From Amylostereum areolatum (Eukaryota; Basidiomycota; Agaricomycetes; Russulales; Stereaceae): a stretch of 64,000 nt of DNA. The translations under genes were made by a program, and so were the position numbers. The notes under the pieces were generated by a model, which saw only the letters and a list, made by a program, of their open reading frames with translations, did not search any database and had not been told where the DNA came from. The first letter of the stretch is position 1; each line of letters opens with the position of its first letter. Location: the NCBI GenBank assembly GCA_012932865.1, contig SAXG01000048.1, forward strand, positions 1-64,000. Direction: 5' to 3'. Below, piece by piece: positions 10,226 through 21,700 of this stretch.

Positions 10226-13200
10226 ATGGGAAGAACAACTATAATCACCCAATCCCGTATCACACAGAACACAGCAAAAATAAACTGGTATGGAACACGC
10301 GTATTTCGACATCGCCCCGTCATCGATAAGGTCAAGCGACCTGCCCCCAACAAACTCAACCTTGAAAAACGAACGCGCACCATCACCAACAGGCGCACAT
10401 CACTAACCGACTATACTCCCAATATCGATGGGATTGGTCTTGACCTCAATGACCAGTGGCAGACTAACATACAACCTTTGCCCTTGTTTCCTCGTCGAGC
10501 TGGCAAGGTGTGTCATACTTTTTTCTCTTTATTTCTTCTTCTTACGACATCTATAAAGACCCAGAATGACCTTATGAAAGAGTGGAAGGCCCGCGCTCCA
10601 CTGTTCTTATCAGTTCTTCTTAGTCTTGAGGCTCCGATCTCTGACAAGTGCTTCGACTGCGGCATCGGAGACGCGAACTGGCGTTGCAAACAATGCTTCG
10701 GCACTCCCAATGTCTGTGCCCACTGCCTTCGCCAAGAACACATGCACCACCCATTTCACTGTGTGCAACGATGGGATGGAGACAAGTTCACAGATGGTTG
10801 GCTCCGAGATGTAGGAGTGTTCATTTCTTTAGGACATGGTGGTAAACCCTGCCCACAAGATCATGCGAAGTCAACAACCAATGTCACGCCTACCCCCCAG
10901 ACTTTATCCACTCCAACGACACCCTGTGCTTCCCATTTGACCCTACCTGATACCCCTCCGACACCGCGTCCCTATACTCCGACGAACCCAACACTCCTAC
11001 CAACACCTGATCCGACACCTCCTCCAGATTCTAGGGAGCCTGCAGAAAACACGGCTGATTACCAAAGCACCCCCCAGTCACTTCCGACACCTACACCCTC
11101 TCCGTCTCATCCCAGATTTCTAGGTGGTGCACAATGTGCTGAAGACGAGGAGGACTTCGAGGTGGACAACATCCTTCCTGCAGCAGTTCCTGATCCTGGT
11201 GCTCCTGGATTCCATGACGCTCTTGGAAACCGAATGATGGTTCTAGCACACTCTACTGGCATCCATCAAATGGGTGTCCATTTCTGTGATTGTCCAGGTG
11301 CTGCTAGTGCAGACCTACAGTTGTTGAAGCTGGGGTTGTATCCAGCTAGCGTCAAGACCCCTAAAACTGCCTTTACAACATCTCTGCTTGATGATGCCAG
11401 CGATGAAAACCTCAACTCAAACACTACAATCAGCTCTTTCTACAATCGCCTCAAAGTAAAAACTTCTCGTGTTTCCCCTCACAAAATTCCAGTGCGTATT
11501 CCTTACATTCAGTTGCAAATGACAGACTGAGATACTCATTCTAGAACCGAGTAAACGAATTGGGACGTGTGAACCGACAATTCCGACATTTGACGTTGCT
11601 GAAACGTTTCGGAGCTTGGAACACCTCCAAGGCGCTCAAACCGGGGCAGCTTTCAATTTTCTGTCCAGCATGTCCCCAGCCAGGAATCAATTTGAAACCC
11701 ACATGGAAAGACGATCCTGACCAGTGAGACATATCAATGTGCATTCACCTAGAACTATACCTAATCCACTTTTAGATTCAAGTATATAGGTACCAGTGCG
11801 CTCGACGGAAACTATAGTGCACAACATGCCATCACCGCAACACCATCGGAGCAGGAGGTCCGACTGGGACATGGTACCGCCTTTTTTGTACCAGAGGCAC
11901 GATACATGACACATCTGAAACTTGCTCAAGAGACAAAAGTGAGTTTCAATATTCTCCATCTGGAATCGGTTTTTTCATGCAAGGAATGTCGCAGACAAGC
12001 AAGGTCAAATGCGTAAACCATCGTGCTGTGTTGCAAGCAGATTCTGAACACAAAGGCTGTGATGTCTCTGGAGTTATGTCAGTTGCATGTGGTGATCATG
12101 GCGCTTGGTTTCCTCTCGGAACTGTAAACTTGCAAAAAGGCGAAAGGTGAGTACACGATGTTGGGTCCGATCTCCTCCGACGTCCTCCGACCGACCAAAT
12201 TTAGACAAGCAAACGTCGACTATGCATTGTGCAGCACCTTCAAACACAACATAAAGGGCCTATCCAAAGTCCTCGCACTGTACGATATCATGTGCCAGTA
12301 TGGCATTCATCTCCGACAAAGAGTCGACGGGAGCAAGTATCTCGACTTTCCTCCTGACTTAGAGCTCATTCAAGGCATCGGAGTGTGGCATGTCCATGGT
12401 CATGTCGACACGTGCTCCCCCAAATTTGCACCTGTATTCATCCCAGGTGTTGGGTATATTGACGGGGAGATTGTGGAGACGCTATGGTCATTTCTCAATC
12501 CAGCCTCTCGCAACTCCAGAAGTATGACTCCAGCCGCACGCGAGGAGAATCTCAATTGGCATATGCTATACTCAAACTGGAAAAAAACCATCGGAATGCG
12601 TACGTCAATGATGTATACCTTTGCTATACATGTAACATATCCCTCCTTTAGCCGCTATGTTGGACCGCCGACTCCGAGATGCGGAACATAATCTCCCCGA
12701 CCACACGCAGTATTACGAGGACTTATGTCGTCAAACAACACCAGAGCAGAAAAACACATGGCTTGAAGAAATGGAGGATGCCTTGGCATGTAGAGAAACA
12801 CGTCGTGATAAAATGGCCATATTCGATGTCCGTATACAACTCGGTAAGACCTCGACACTTATATGTCAACATCTGAGCGTTCCACTGACCGTTACATAAA
12901 ATAGCGCCAGGACAACGAGCTCAGCAGATGGCTTTGACAGAGAAAGAGAAGGCGTTGGGTGGGGGAGAACGTATCAAATGGCTCGCAACCGGGATCAAGT
13001 TATGAGCAGCACAGTATGCCTTTCCCACTGCACTGTTTGTTCCAGGACTTCAACAACATCTGATACAGGCTGACACTTCAAGCAGAAATCCGAAGGCCCA
13101 GCCAAGATGCTTTGACGATCTCTGGTCGCCAGTCCAAGCTTCTAAAACAGATCCAATCCTTTAACGCCAGTGTACGGGCTCACATTGGTCGCGATGGGCT

Positions 13201-14082
13201 CGGTGCTACCTCCAATTTTATTCCACACCTTGACGAAGTTGGAGAAATTGAACTCCTCCCAGTGTCGGAGCCTTCGGACCCCGAGCAGACGCCAAATGTT
13301 CCCGTGGAGCAACGTTCAGTTATGCTTCCATCCGCAATGCCAGAAGCTTGGCGATTGGACGAAAGAAACCATCACATTGTAGAGGAGGAACGGGAGCTTT
13401 GGATAGGTGTCCTCAATGACTCGCTTGGACATATCCGAGATGCGGTCGGTGTTCTTTCGTATCAATATCGGACAGGCGTACGACCTGCGTCGACACAAAG
13501 AGCTGTCACCCGTGCCTACTCTGTGGTTCACAATTCATTGGGTAACCTCCGACAACATGTTCAAGTCTACATGGATGCCCACAAAGCACTCCAAAGGCTC
13601 AACCCCACCCCAGAGTTACTGAACCGTTTCAAAGTACTCACAAAGGAGGACCTTCAAGCAAGCACCGCAATTGTCGATCCGTCAAATCCTCATTCATCGC
13701 GTAACCAACTGGCCTGGTTTTGGCGCATGGACCGTCCTTCGGAGGATTCATCGGACCCAACGTGGAAGGAAGAGTGTAGGGTATACGCCTAAACATCAAC
13801 ACATTCACACTGATTTCTCTACTAGTCCTCCGTGTCAACTTACTACGTTCCAAGGCCAATCTTGATCGGACCACGGAACAGATTGGTAGAGTTCGCGCGC
13901 AAATGGAGAACACCATACGATTCCATAGATACAAGACGGACCAGTGGTCCCGCATCCAAGACAAAGCCAGTCAAAATGGTAATACAGGACAGGCATGCTA
14001 CGCATCACGCCAAATCGCAGTGTGGAGGGGATTACAAGAAGAAGCGGAAGCTGTATTCTCAGTGCATGGTATAAATGTATAA
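10226..14082 (+). CDS. KDZ transposase (one in-frame TGA)
   Basis: About ten exons (10226-10507, 10559-11491, 11545-11723, 11776-11938, 11995-12146, 12205-12599, 12652-12843, 12905 on, about 13070 on, and a last exon of about 13827-14082) give about 1,120 residues. The order is: AGKTQNDLMKEW; a B-box-like cysteine cluster (CFDCG...CKQC...CAHC...H) matching the CxC2 cluster associated with KDZ transposases; a long Pro/Thr-rich insert; then KDZ core motifs. The core motifs are HFCDCPGA, ALDGNYSAQH, VDYALC...ALYDIMCQY, GVWHVHGH and GYIDGEIVETLWSFLN, followed by NWHMLYSNWKK and a C-terminal coiled region. Introns of 51-61 nt keep phase. The single defect I find is TGA at 13003-13005, where relatives have a Glu-rich helix (consensus like GLxLExxQ). 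This copy is therefore probably inactive unless spliced otherwise. Its 3' end lies 20 bp from the convergent gene at 14102. Confidence 0.85.
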
Positions 14083-14101
14083 TACATGCACCCATTCGAT
14101 T

Positions 14102-14663
14102 TCACGCACTCGAGGTCGCCTCCGACGCTGGCTCCGACTCATCTAAGAAATTGGTGAGTTGTAAGATGAAAGAAAAGGAAGGCGCACAACGCACCAGATC
14201 GTGCACGCTTGGCATCCCGACTCCTCGGACTCGATATCCTTCGTTTTTGATGTCCCTGATTGTGGGGTGATGCGACGGGAGGGGAGCGAGAAGGAGGAGG
14301 GTCGTCCAATGAAGGCAAGGCCTCAACCAACGAGTCTTCAGAGCTATTTGACGACACCGACTCCGTGAGAGGGCTTGGTGTACGCGCGAGTGCTTCATCT
14401 CTGGTCATCGGAAGAGAGAGTGGTCTCTGTCGTATTGAGGGAGGGAATGACCGGGCAAAAGCTTCGAATCGTGCTTCTCGATCGTCAACAACGTCGGGTG
14501 CAGGGTTGTTCACTTGTGCTGAGCTCGGAGGGGACTGTTCTTCACCACCGCTAGTCGACGGCGAACTTGCAAAGGTAGGAAATCGAAGTTGCCGTCGTTG
14601 CGGAGGAATGATGACGTCGTCGGAGCCGTCGGACGAGTCGGAATCGGAGTCGTGGTCGGACAT
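14102..14663 (-). CDS. Small acidic, Ser-rich nuclear-type protein
   Basis: Two exons (14195-14663 and 14102-14142), intron 14143-14194 (GTGCGT...TTCTTAG), giving 169 residues. The N-terminus is a run of Asp/Ser (MSDHDSDSDSSDGSDD). The middle is disordered and rich in Ser, Pro and Glu. Near the C-terminus is a bipartite basic stretch (QKRRISSPRSRDAKRARS) that looks like a nuclear localisation signal, followed by an acidic tail. No domain is recognised. It is convergent with the transposase (20 bp apart) and head to head with the gene at 14934 (270 bp apart), so it is placed like the minus-strand partners of the later gene pairs. Confidence 0.6.
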
Positions 14664-14933
14664 GATGACCTAGATAGATTAACGGAGAAAGGGAGTAAGG
14701 TGTGCACACTCACCTGTGTTAGCAGCCCGTCGTGGATGTATAGCAGGACAGATGGTGAAGGTGAAAAGAAAGAAAGAACACAAGGAAAAACGGACTTGTC
14801 ATGCTGACGCGTCACTCACGTGAACCGTGGGAACTTCGGCTAGGCTGCGGTTGACGTTACACTATTTTCTCTTCTTTCTTTCGACATTCCACTCGCGCCT
14901 CGCCCTCCTCGTCCCCCTACTCGCTCTACGACT
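14664..14933. promoter_or_regulatory. Bidirectional promoter region
   Basis: 270 bp between two divergent starts. It contains GCGTCACTCACGTGAACC (about 14809-14826), which resembles ACGTCAGGTCACGTGACC in the divergent promoter at 49298-49515; both are a CGTCA word followed by TCACGTGA. An AG-rich stretch (about 14755-14790) and a CT-rich stretch (about 14866-14890) flank it. Function is inferred from position. Confidence 0.5.
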
Positions 14934-16138
14934 ATGCCACCTCGCGCGGCCATCGACCTGGACCGGTACAAGTTCTCCGACACCGTTCTTCAACAGGAGA
15001 AGGCTTTGTTTCTGGCGCTGAAGGCGTTCCGCGAGCGCGGGACACGCACACCGTCTTCCAGGTTCTGGAATTCTCTCTGCAAAATGCAGGTGTGTCGTGA
15101 TTTCATCTTGTACGATGATCGGCTCACAGTCGACACACAGGAGGACTGTCTGGACGTGATCGGCGCCGAGCTCTCTGCAATGGGCATGGAGACCTACCCA
15201 GCATTCCTCGACACCTTCTACCACAACATCTCCGACGACTCAGAGGCCGCAGTTATCACGGAGAAGCTCGATAACTTCGACATGTCACTTTACCGACGCG
15301 ACTGGGCAGGAGATGTTGTCCCCATGTGGTGGACCGAGCCCAGTACGTTCTTTTTTGTGACTTTCCATCTGGTTTCTGACTTTAGCAGACATGTGGAAGA
15401 AGAACAAGAAGGGCCATGCCTCCCAGATGTCTACTCCCGCCCCCGACAATCCTTCCTTCCCTCCCCCTCTGTCGACATCTATCCCCGACCCTGCACCTCC
15501 GACCCCGCCCGCTCCGACGGCTCCGACGGCTCCGACGGCCAACGACACCACCTCGAACAATGGGGGATGCCCCGCACGCGGTCAGTCTGGAACCCCGCCG
15601 ACTGTCCAGGCCGCCGTCAAGAAGGGCCCTCCCGCGAAACACGTCAAACCCGAACCTCGTCACAGTGGGGCGGCGGCATCGACCAAGGCCAAGTCGCCCA
15701 CCACGGACCCTTCACCCGCCCAGCCTCCCAACCCACAGGTATCTGCCCCCAAGAAGTCGAAGCCCAAAGGCACCGCCAAACGCTCGTCAACCACGCCGTC
15801 GGCAACCACCCCGGCCCCCACCATGCCAACGCTGTCGAGTTCGACGCCCCCCCCCACCCCCGACTCCGAAGGGCCCGACACCACCGCCTCCTCCAGGGCC
15901 CCCCACCCAAGTCAACGCCGCAAAATGCGACAGACACGATAGGTCCAACGCCGACGGGTCCGACGCCGACGGGTCCGACGCCGACGTCTACGCCTCCTCC
16001 CAAGCATTCTGGTCCGTCCAGCACTCGACTACAGCCCCGGATTGCTCATGCCGATAAGGGGCAGAGTACACAGCCAGCAGTCAGTGCCTCGTTGTCAAAG
16101 GTACTAGTGTGTTCTACTTGAGCACCAATGACTTCAAC

Positions 16139-16558
16139 TGTCACGGATCGCTCCATTTCTCTCTTCGTTTGCAGACCTCGTACACGCGACGCGTCACGGC
16201 ACATGACTTTCCCTTGCATCACATGCTTCAACGACGTCATTGCCCGGACTTCCGAGCGGGGTTCCGCATCCTTATCTATGACATCATCGCTCCGGACCTT
16301 CGTCCTCCACCCCATGACTCCTTTCTTATTGTTCCCCCCGCTCGCACCACTATTGCATCGCATCGCACCATCGTACCCACTTGTATATAAGGACAGTGTT
16401 TCTCTTCCCTTCTCCCTAGACTGTCCATCTCGTCATACGGTACTGTAGCACACGTTGCACTACCCTAGACCCCGGCACTCTCGAATCTACTCTCTTCTCG
16501 CTCCTCCCATCGTCGCGACTTAGGCGGTTCATCGGTCTCATAAACCGCGTTTCTGACA
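16139..16558 (+). repeat. Gypsy-1a first LTR (420 bp)
   Basis: Begins TGTCACGGATCG and ends GTTTCTGACA, with 5-bp inverted ends TGTCA/TGACA. It is preceded by TCAAC and followed by CCAAC, an imperfect 5-bp TSD. The TATA box TGTATATAAGG is at 16382-16392. One base differs from the LTR at 22759 (G versus A near 16235). Followed not by Gypsy-1 leader but by host-gene sequence, so it now looks like a solo LTR. Confidence 0.9.
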
Positions 16559-17984
16559 CCAACTAACACATTCTATCCTCCAGCTTCGTACTTCCTCCCT
16601 GCCCCCACAGATCTCACCCCCCAGCCACCTCAAGCGCAAGGCAGATGAAGTCGGCGGCTCCCTCTCTCCTGACAATGTTGACACTTCGCTGTCTCAAGGT
16701 CCGAAGCGTCAGAAGCTCGCCATTCCTCATCGGGAGGGTGAGTATTTTCTTTTCTCTTTGCTCACATACTAACACAGATCTTTCGGTTAGTGTTAACAGA
16801 GGCTATGCTCGTGTCGGCCCTGAAGGCAGTCGAAGGATGTCAGCAACGACTAGTGCGACAGCACCAAGTTACGACACAGCTGACTAGAAGATGAGGACGA
16901 CAGAGGGGAGCCGATCAGACACGGCGACAGACGAGGGAAAGCAAGCAAAGTCGGTAGAATTGACTAGCTCGAGATAAGGAATATGTACAGCGAGAGCGAG
17001 CCTTATATACACAAGAGGAGAGAGACTTAGGTAAGCAACCAATACACGGCGATCAGTAAGCAGACCAAGTATAAGTAAGCAGTCGTATGTAAAAGAGCAC
17101 AGCATGAGTCAGTATCGTACAGCATGAGTCAAGAGAAAGGAGTCAGACCCGGACCGAGATGAGTCACGTGGGTCCGGGCGGGATATAGATGAGCCGGGTC
17201 CGGGCCAAGGTGGAGCCGGACCGGTGATAAGTCGATAAGTCCTAAAGCGTGTAACCGATGTAAAGTAAAAAGAAAATTATAGACCGTTCATGACATCACC
17301 CCTTCCTTAGATTCGACGTCCTCGTCGTAATCAGATCCAGTTTCTTCCTCCGACAGGAGTTTCCAACGATTAAGGCGTGCAGGTTTCGGGGCACCCGGAT
17401 GTTCACGGTGGAAGTCGTCAATGCGTTTCTTGGCATTCTGGAGATTGGTGAGAGGCTCCCAAGTATTGTCATTGTCTGGGTAGCCTTTCCATTTGACGAG
17501 GTACTTGAAGCCGCGACCAACCTTCTTGGAGTCTATAATCTTTTCGACCTCATAGACTTCCTCTCCTTGGACTAACTCTGGCGGTGGAGGTGTAGGTGCT
17601 TTCTGATTGTCAAAGGCGGGACCGTTGTGTGGAGATAGGAGGGACTCGTTGAAGACCGGATGTTTTCGTGACCAGGATGTAGGGAGGCGAAGCTTGTAAG
17701 CCGATGCTCCGACTTTTTCCAGGATTTCGAAAGGACCAAAGCGCTTGTCATCTAGCTTTTGCATAGGACGTGCCATTTTGATTACGGTTTGGCCATCTCT
17801 GGTCTTGGCTTCCAGCCAGACGAAGTCGCCAATTTTGTAATCTATTGGTTCGTCCTTCTTGCGATCGTAAAAGCGCTTTTGATCGTCCTGTGCTGCCTTT
17901 AGCGCAGAGCGGGCTTCCTCATAGATGTCTCGCATGCGTTGTGCAAACTCGTTCGCCGATGGGTTGTCTGTCTCACGTCGACCC
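16559..17984. repeat. Duplicate of 23179-24604 (gene exon, Gypsy-2 LTR and pol end)
   Basis: Base for base this segment appears identical to 23179-24604. It contains a copy of the 3' exons of the split family gene (to 16837), a Gypsy-2 LTR (16838-17295) and the C-terminal part of Gypsy-2 pol on the minus strand (chromodomain region, 17288-17998 open). At 17979-17982 it switches, at the shared tetranucleotide TCGA, to Gypsy-1 gag sequence equivalent to position about 51716. Confidence 0.9.
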
Positions 17985-18735
17985 CACGCCCCCAACACTC
18001 CACTATAGCTCCTACAAAGAGCTCTTCGAGAGGTTTGGCAAAGACTTCGTGCCCGTCGACCCGAAGATAGAGGCTCAGCGTAAGATCAACGAGCTCGCAA
18101 TGACCACCCGGGACGTCACTGACTTTATCACCGAGTTTGAGATGCTGGCAACCATGTCAGCGTATGACGACGAGGCGCTAATCCACTTTTTCAAAAAGGG
18201 ACTTCAGCGTGACCTCGGCAAGCAGGTGGCCCGGTTGTACCCGTTCCCCACCAAGCTCGCGGAGTGGAAGGAGCGCGCCCGCCGCATCAACCACCAGTGG
18301 CTCGAAGAGAACCCGGAGAGGAAGAGCAGTCAGTCCAAGGGGGCTGTCGCGCTCACCTCAAACGGTTCGACCAACGACTCCGCGTCACGCCGAGTTGGCG
18401 CCTTCACCAACACCTCGACCCGCCCTGCAAAGCTGACGGACGACGAGCGCGCGAAGATGATGCGCGAAGGCAAGTGCTTCATGTGTCGACAAGCCGGTCA
18501 CGTCTCTCGCGACTGCCCCAACCGCGATTCGAGCGCGCGACGAGTGGGCGCAGTAGAGACTGGGTCCAAGGCCCCTCCCCTGCCGACGAACACGGCTCCG
18601 TCCACTGCGAAAGCAGCTCTCGACCCGTCCAAAACCATCGCGGCAATCACCCGCCAGCTGAAGGATCTGGACGTGGAAGGTAAGGGACAGGCAGTGGCAC
18701 TGTTGAAGGATATCCTGGAGTCGCAGGATTTTTGA
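17983..18735 (+). pseudogene. Gypsy-1a gag, N-terminally truncated
   Basis: Continues in frame from the chimeric junction. It encodes the retrotransposon gag helical region (YKELFERFGKDFVPVDPK and following) and a zinc knuckle C-x2-C-x4-H-x4-C (CFMCRQAGHVSRDC). It ends with TGA at 18733-18735 in the context GATTTTTGA, the same gag stop as in Gypsy-1b. Confidence 0.8.
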
Positions 18736-21700
18736 AACGCCCCCCAGTCGCGTCGTCTGGCGGAGGCAAAGGACTTGTATCATCGGCATCTTACAATCGC
18801 TTTTCTGTATTATCATCTATGACCTCATGTGAGCAATCGTATCCATCGTGTGTGCACCTCTCTACTGTCACGAAGAACAGGCAAACACCCTCGATAACGC
18901 TCAGAGTCAAGATGATTGGACGAGCGACAGGCCGACAAATCGACGCAGATGCACTGCTTGACAGCGGTGCAGAAGGAATCATCATCAATCGAAGCTTTGC
19001 TGAACGCAAGAAGCTGACCACGAGAAAACTAGAAAACCCGTTCCCCGTGCGTAACGTGGATGGCACCGAGAACATCATGGGCTGGGTACGTGACACGATG
19101 ACCCAGCGAATCCGGATATACTCGCAAGACTCAAAGGCATACCATGAGGAAGAAGCTGAGTTCTTCATCACCGACATCGGTGATCACGATATGATCCTTG
19201 GAACAGACTGGCTCGATGAGCATAACCCCACCATAGACTGGCAGCAAGATCGTGTTGACATGCTCCGCTGCCCTCCCTCCTGCACCCTCTCCGAACCGAC
19301 CGTGACAAACCTTGCAACAAAGCCGCGAACATCATTGTCGACCCGATCACAGCGAAAGGTTCAAGCTGATGCGCCCCCTAAGGTACCTCTAGTCCTGGAC
19401 GACCCCTTCCCAGAACCAGTGTATGTCTCCTGGGCCCCTATCCCTACGTATGTCATCCCCGCGCGCAGGGTCAAAGGTGTTCGTATCCGCACATCCCATC
19501 TCTCACCTCTACCTGCCCGCCTTTTCACTGAAGACGACGACGAACGACCCAGAGTCTTCCGAGACTGGGAGATCAATGGCCTGCGTCGTGCTGGGATTCT
19601 TCCTGAAGTTGACGGCCCTAACCCGGAGGCAGTACCAATCCACGCGGGCTTCACCAAGGCGCAGGAGCTTGCAGAGCACTCAAAGGAAAATGCACGTCCG
19701 CAAACCTTTGAAGACTTGGTTCCCCCTCCATACCGCGACTTTGCACCCGTATTCGACAAGAAAACCTCTGAACGACTACCCGACCGACGACCATGGGATC
19801 ATGCCATCGACATGAAGGACGGCTTCGAACCCAAGCCGTGCAAGATCTATCCGCTCTCCCCCTCCGAGCAGATCGAGCTCGATACCTTCCTCGACGACCA
19901 CCTGAAGAAGGGCTACATTCGCCCATCGAAGTCGCCGCAGGCAAGTCCGTTCTTTTTCGTCAAAAAGAAGGATGGGAAGCTGCGGCCTGTACAGGACTAT
20001 CGAGAGCTAAACAAGGGTACCATCAAGAACGAGTATCCCTTGCCGCTGATCTCAGAAATTGTCGACCGCCTCAAAGGTGCAAAGATCTTCTCCAAGATGG
20101 ACGTCCGCTGGGGGTACAACAACGTCCGCATCAAGGAAGGCGACGAGTGGAAGGCTGCGTTCAAGACGAATTGTGGCCTCTTTGAACCTACGGTGATGTT
20201 CTTCGGCCTTATGAACTCCCCCGCGACGTTCCAGGCAATGATGAACGAACTTTTCAAGGACCTTATCGACTCGGGCAAAGTCATCATCTACATGGACGAC
20301 ATCCTCGTATTCACTCGAACTATGGAGGAACATCGTACCATAGTGCGACAGGTTCTCCAACGCCTACAAGACAATGACCTGTTCCTTAAGCCAGAGAAAT
20401 GTGTCTTCGAGCAGGACTCCGTTGAATACCTCGGACTCATTATCTCGCACGACAAGATCGCCATGGACCCCGTCAAGGTAGCTGGTATCCAGGACTGGCC
20501 GACACCCCGGACGGTCAAGGATGTACAATCCTTCCTCGGATTTGGTAATTTCTACCGACGCTTCATCAAGGATTTCTCCAAGATCGCACGACCTCTGTTC
20601 GACCTGACAAAGAAGGACTGCACATGGAATTGGTCGACGGAATGCCAGACGGCGTTTAACGCACTTAAAGCTGCGTTCACCTCCTCCCCTGTCTTAGTTA
20701 TGCCTGATCCAAGGAAACCCTACCTCGTCGAAGTTGATGCCTCGGACTTTGCTACTGGAGGTATACTCTCGCAGAAAGGCAACGACGGTCACTGGCATCC
20801 AGTGGCGTATCTGTCCAAGGCCCTGTCCGAACCGGAACGCAACTACGACATCTACGACAAGGAGCTACTCGCGATCATCCGTGCGCTCGAAGCCTGGCGC
20901 CACTACCTTGAAGGCGCCCCCGACACCGTCGAAATCTGGACAGACCACAAGAACCTGGAACACTTCAAGACGGCACAGAAGCTGAGCCGCCGACAGGCAC
21001 GTTGGGCTCTATTCCTCACTCGATTTGACTTCGCGCTCGTTCACAAACCAGGAGTATCCCATCGCCCAGACCCAATGTCCCGACGACCTGATCACAAGCA
21101 GGGCGTTGAGAATGACAACAAGGAGCGTATCTTGCTCGACCCCAAGTACTTCCAGATACGTGCAACAAGGCCAGGAGCAGTAACCTCCCTCGGCGATGTT
21201 GAACTCCGACGACGTATCCGCGACTGCAAGACCAAGGACATCGAGGTCGTTCAAGCTCTGGATGCCATCTTACGAAATGGACCACGTACACTCGTCAAGA
21301 ACCTTCAAGAGTGGAACTACGAAGAAGGCCTGGTCCTGTTTAGAGGAAAGGTATATGTCCCTGCAGATGACGAGTTGCGACGCGACATTGTCAAAATGTA
21401 CCATGAATCGCCCCTGGCTGGACACCCTGGTCGCTTCAAGACTTACGAACTTGTGAGTCGTGAATATTGGTGGCCTGGCATGTCTGTCTTCGTCCGCGAC
21501 TTCGTAGCAGGATGCGCAACCTGCCAGTCGACAAAGACGCAGAGCAGCCGACCCCACGTCGACATGATCCCGAACGAAGTACCCGACCGACCATTTGGCG
21601 TCATCTCTACCGACTTCATTGTCGAGCTCCCTGACTGCGAAGGCTATAATGCCGTCAATGTCGTGGTTGACCGCCTCACCAAGATGGTGGTTACCACCCC

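Noticed and set aside
16139..16558. 16139-23178 as an ordinary complete Gypsy element
   Set aside because: The sequence after the first LTR is not element leader but a duplicate of DNA that follows the second LTR, so the 5' internal part is missing.
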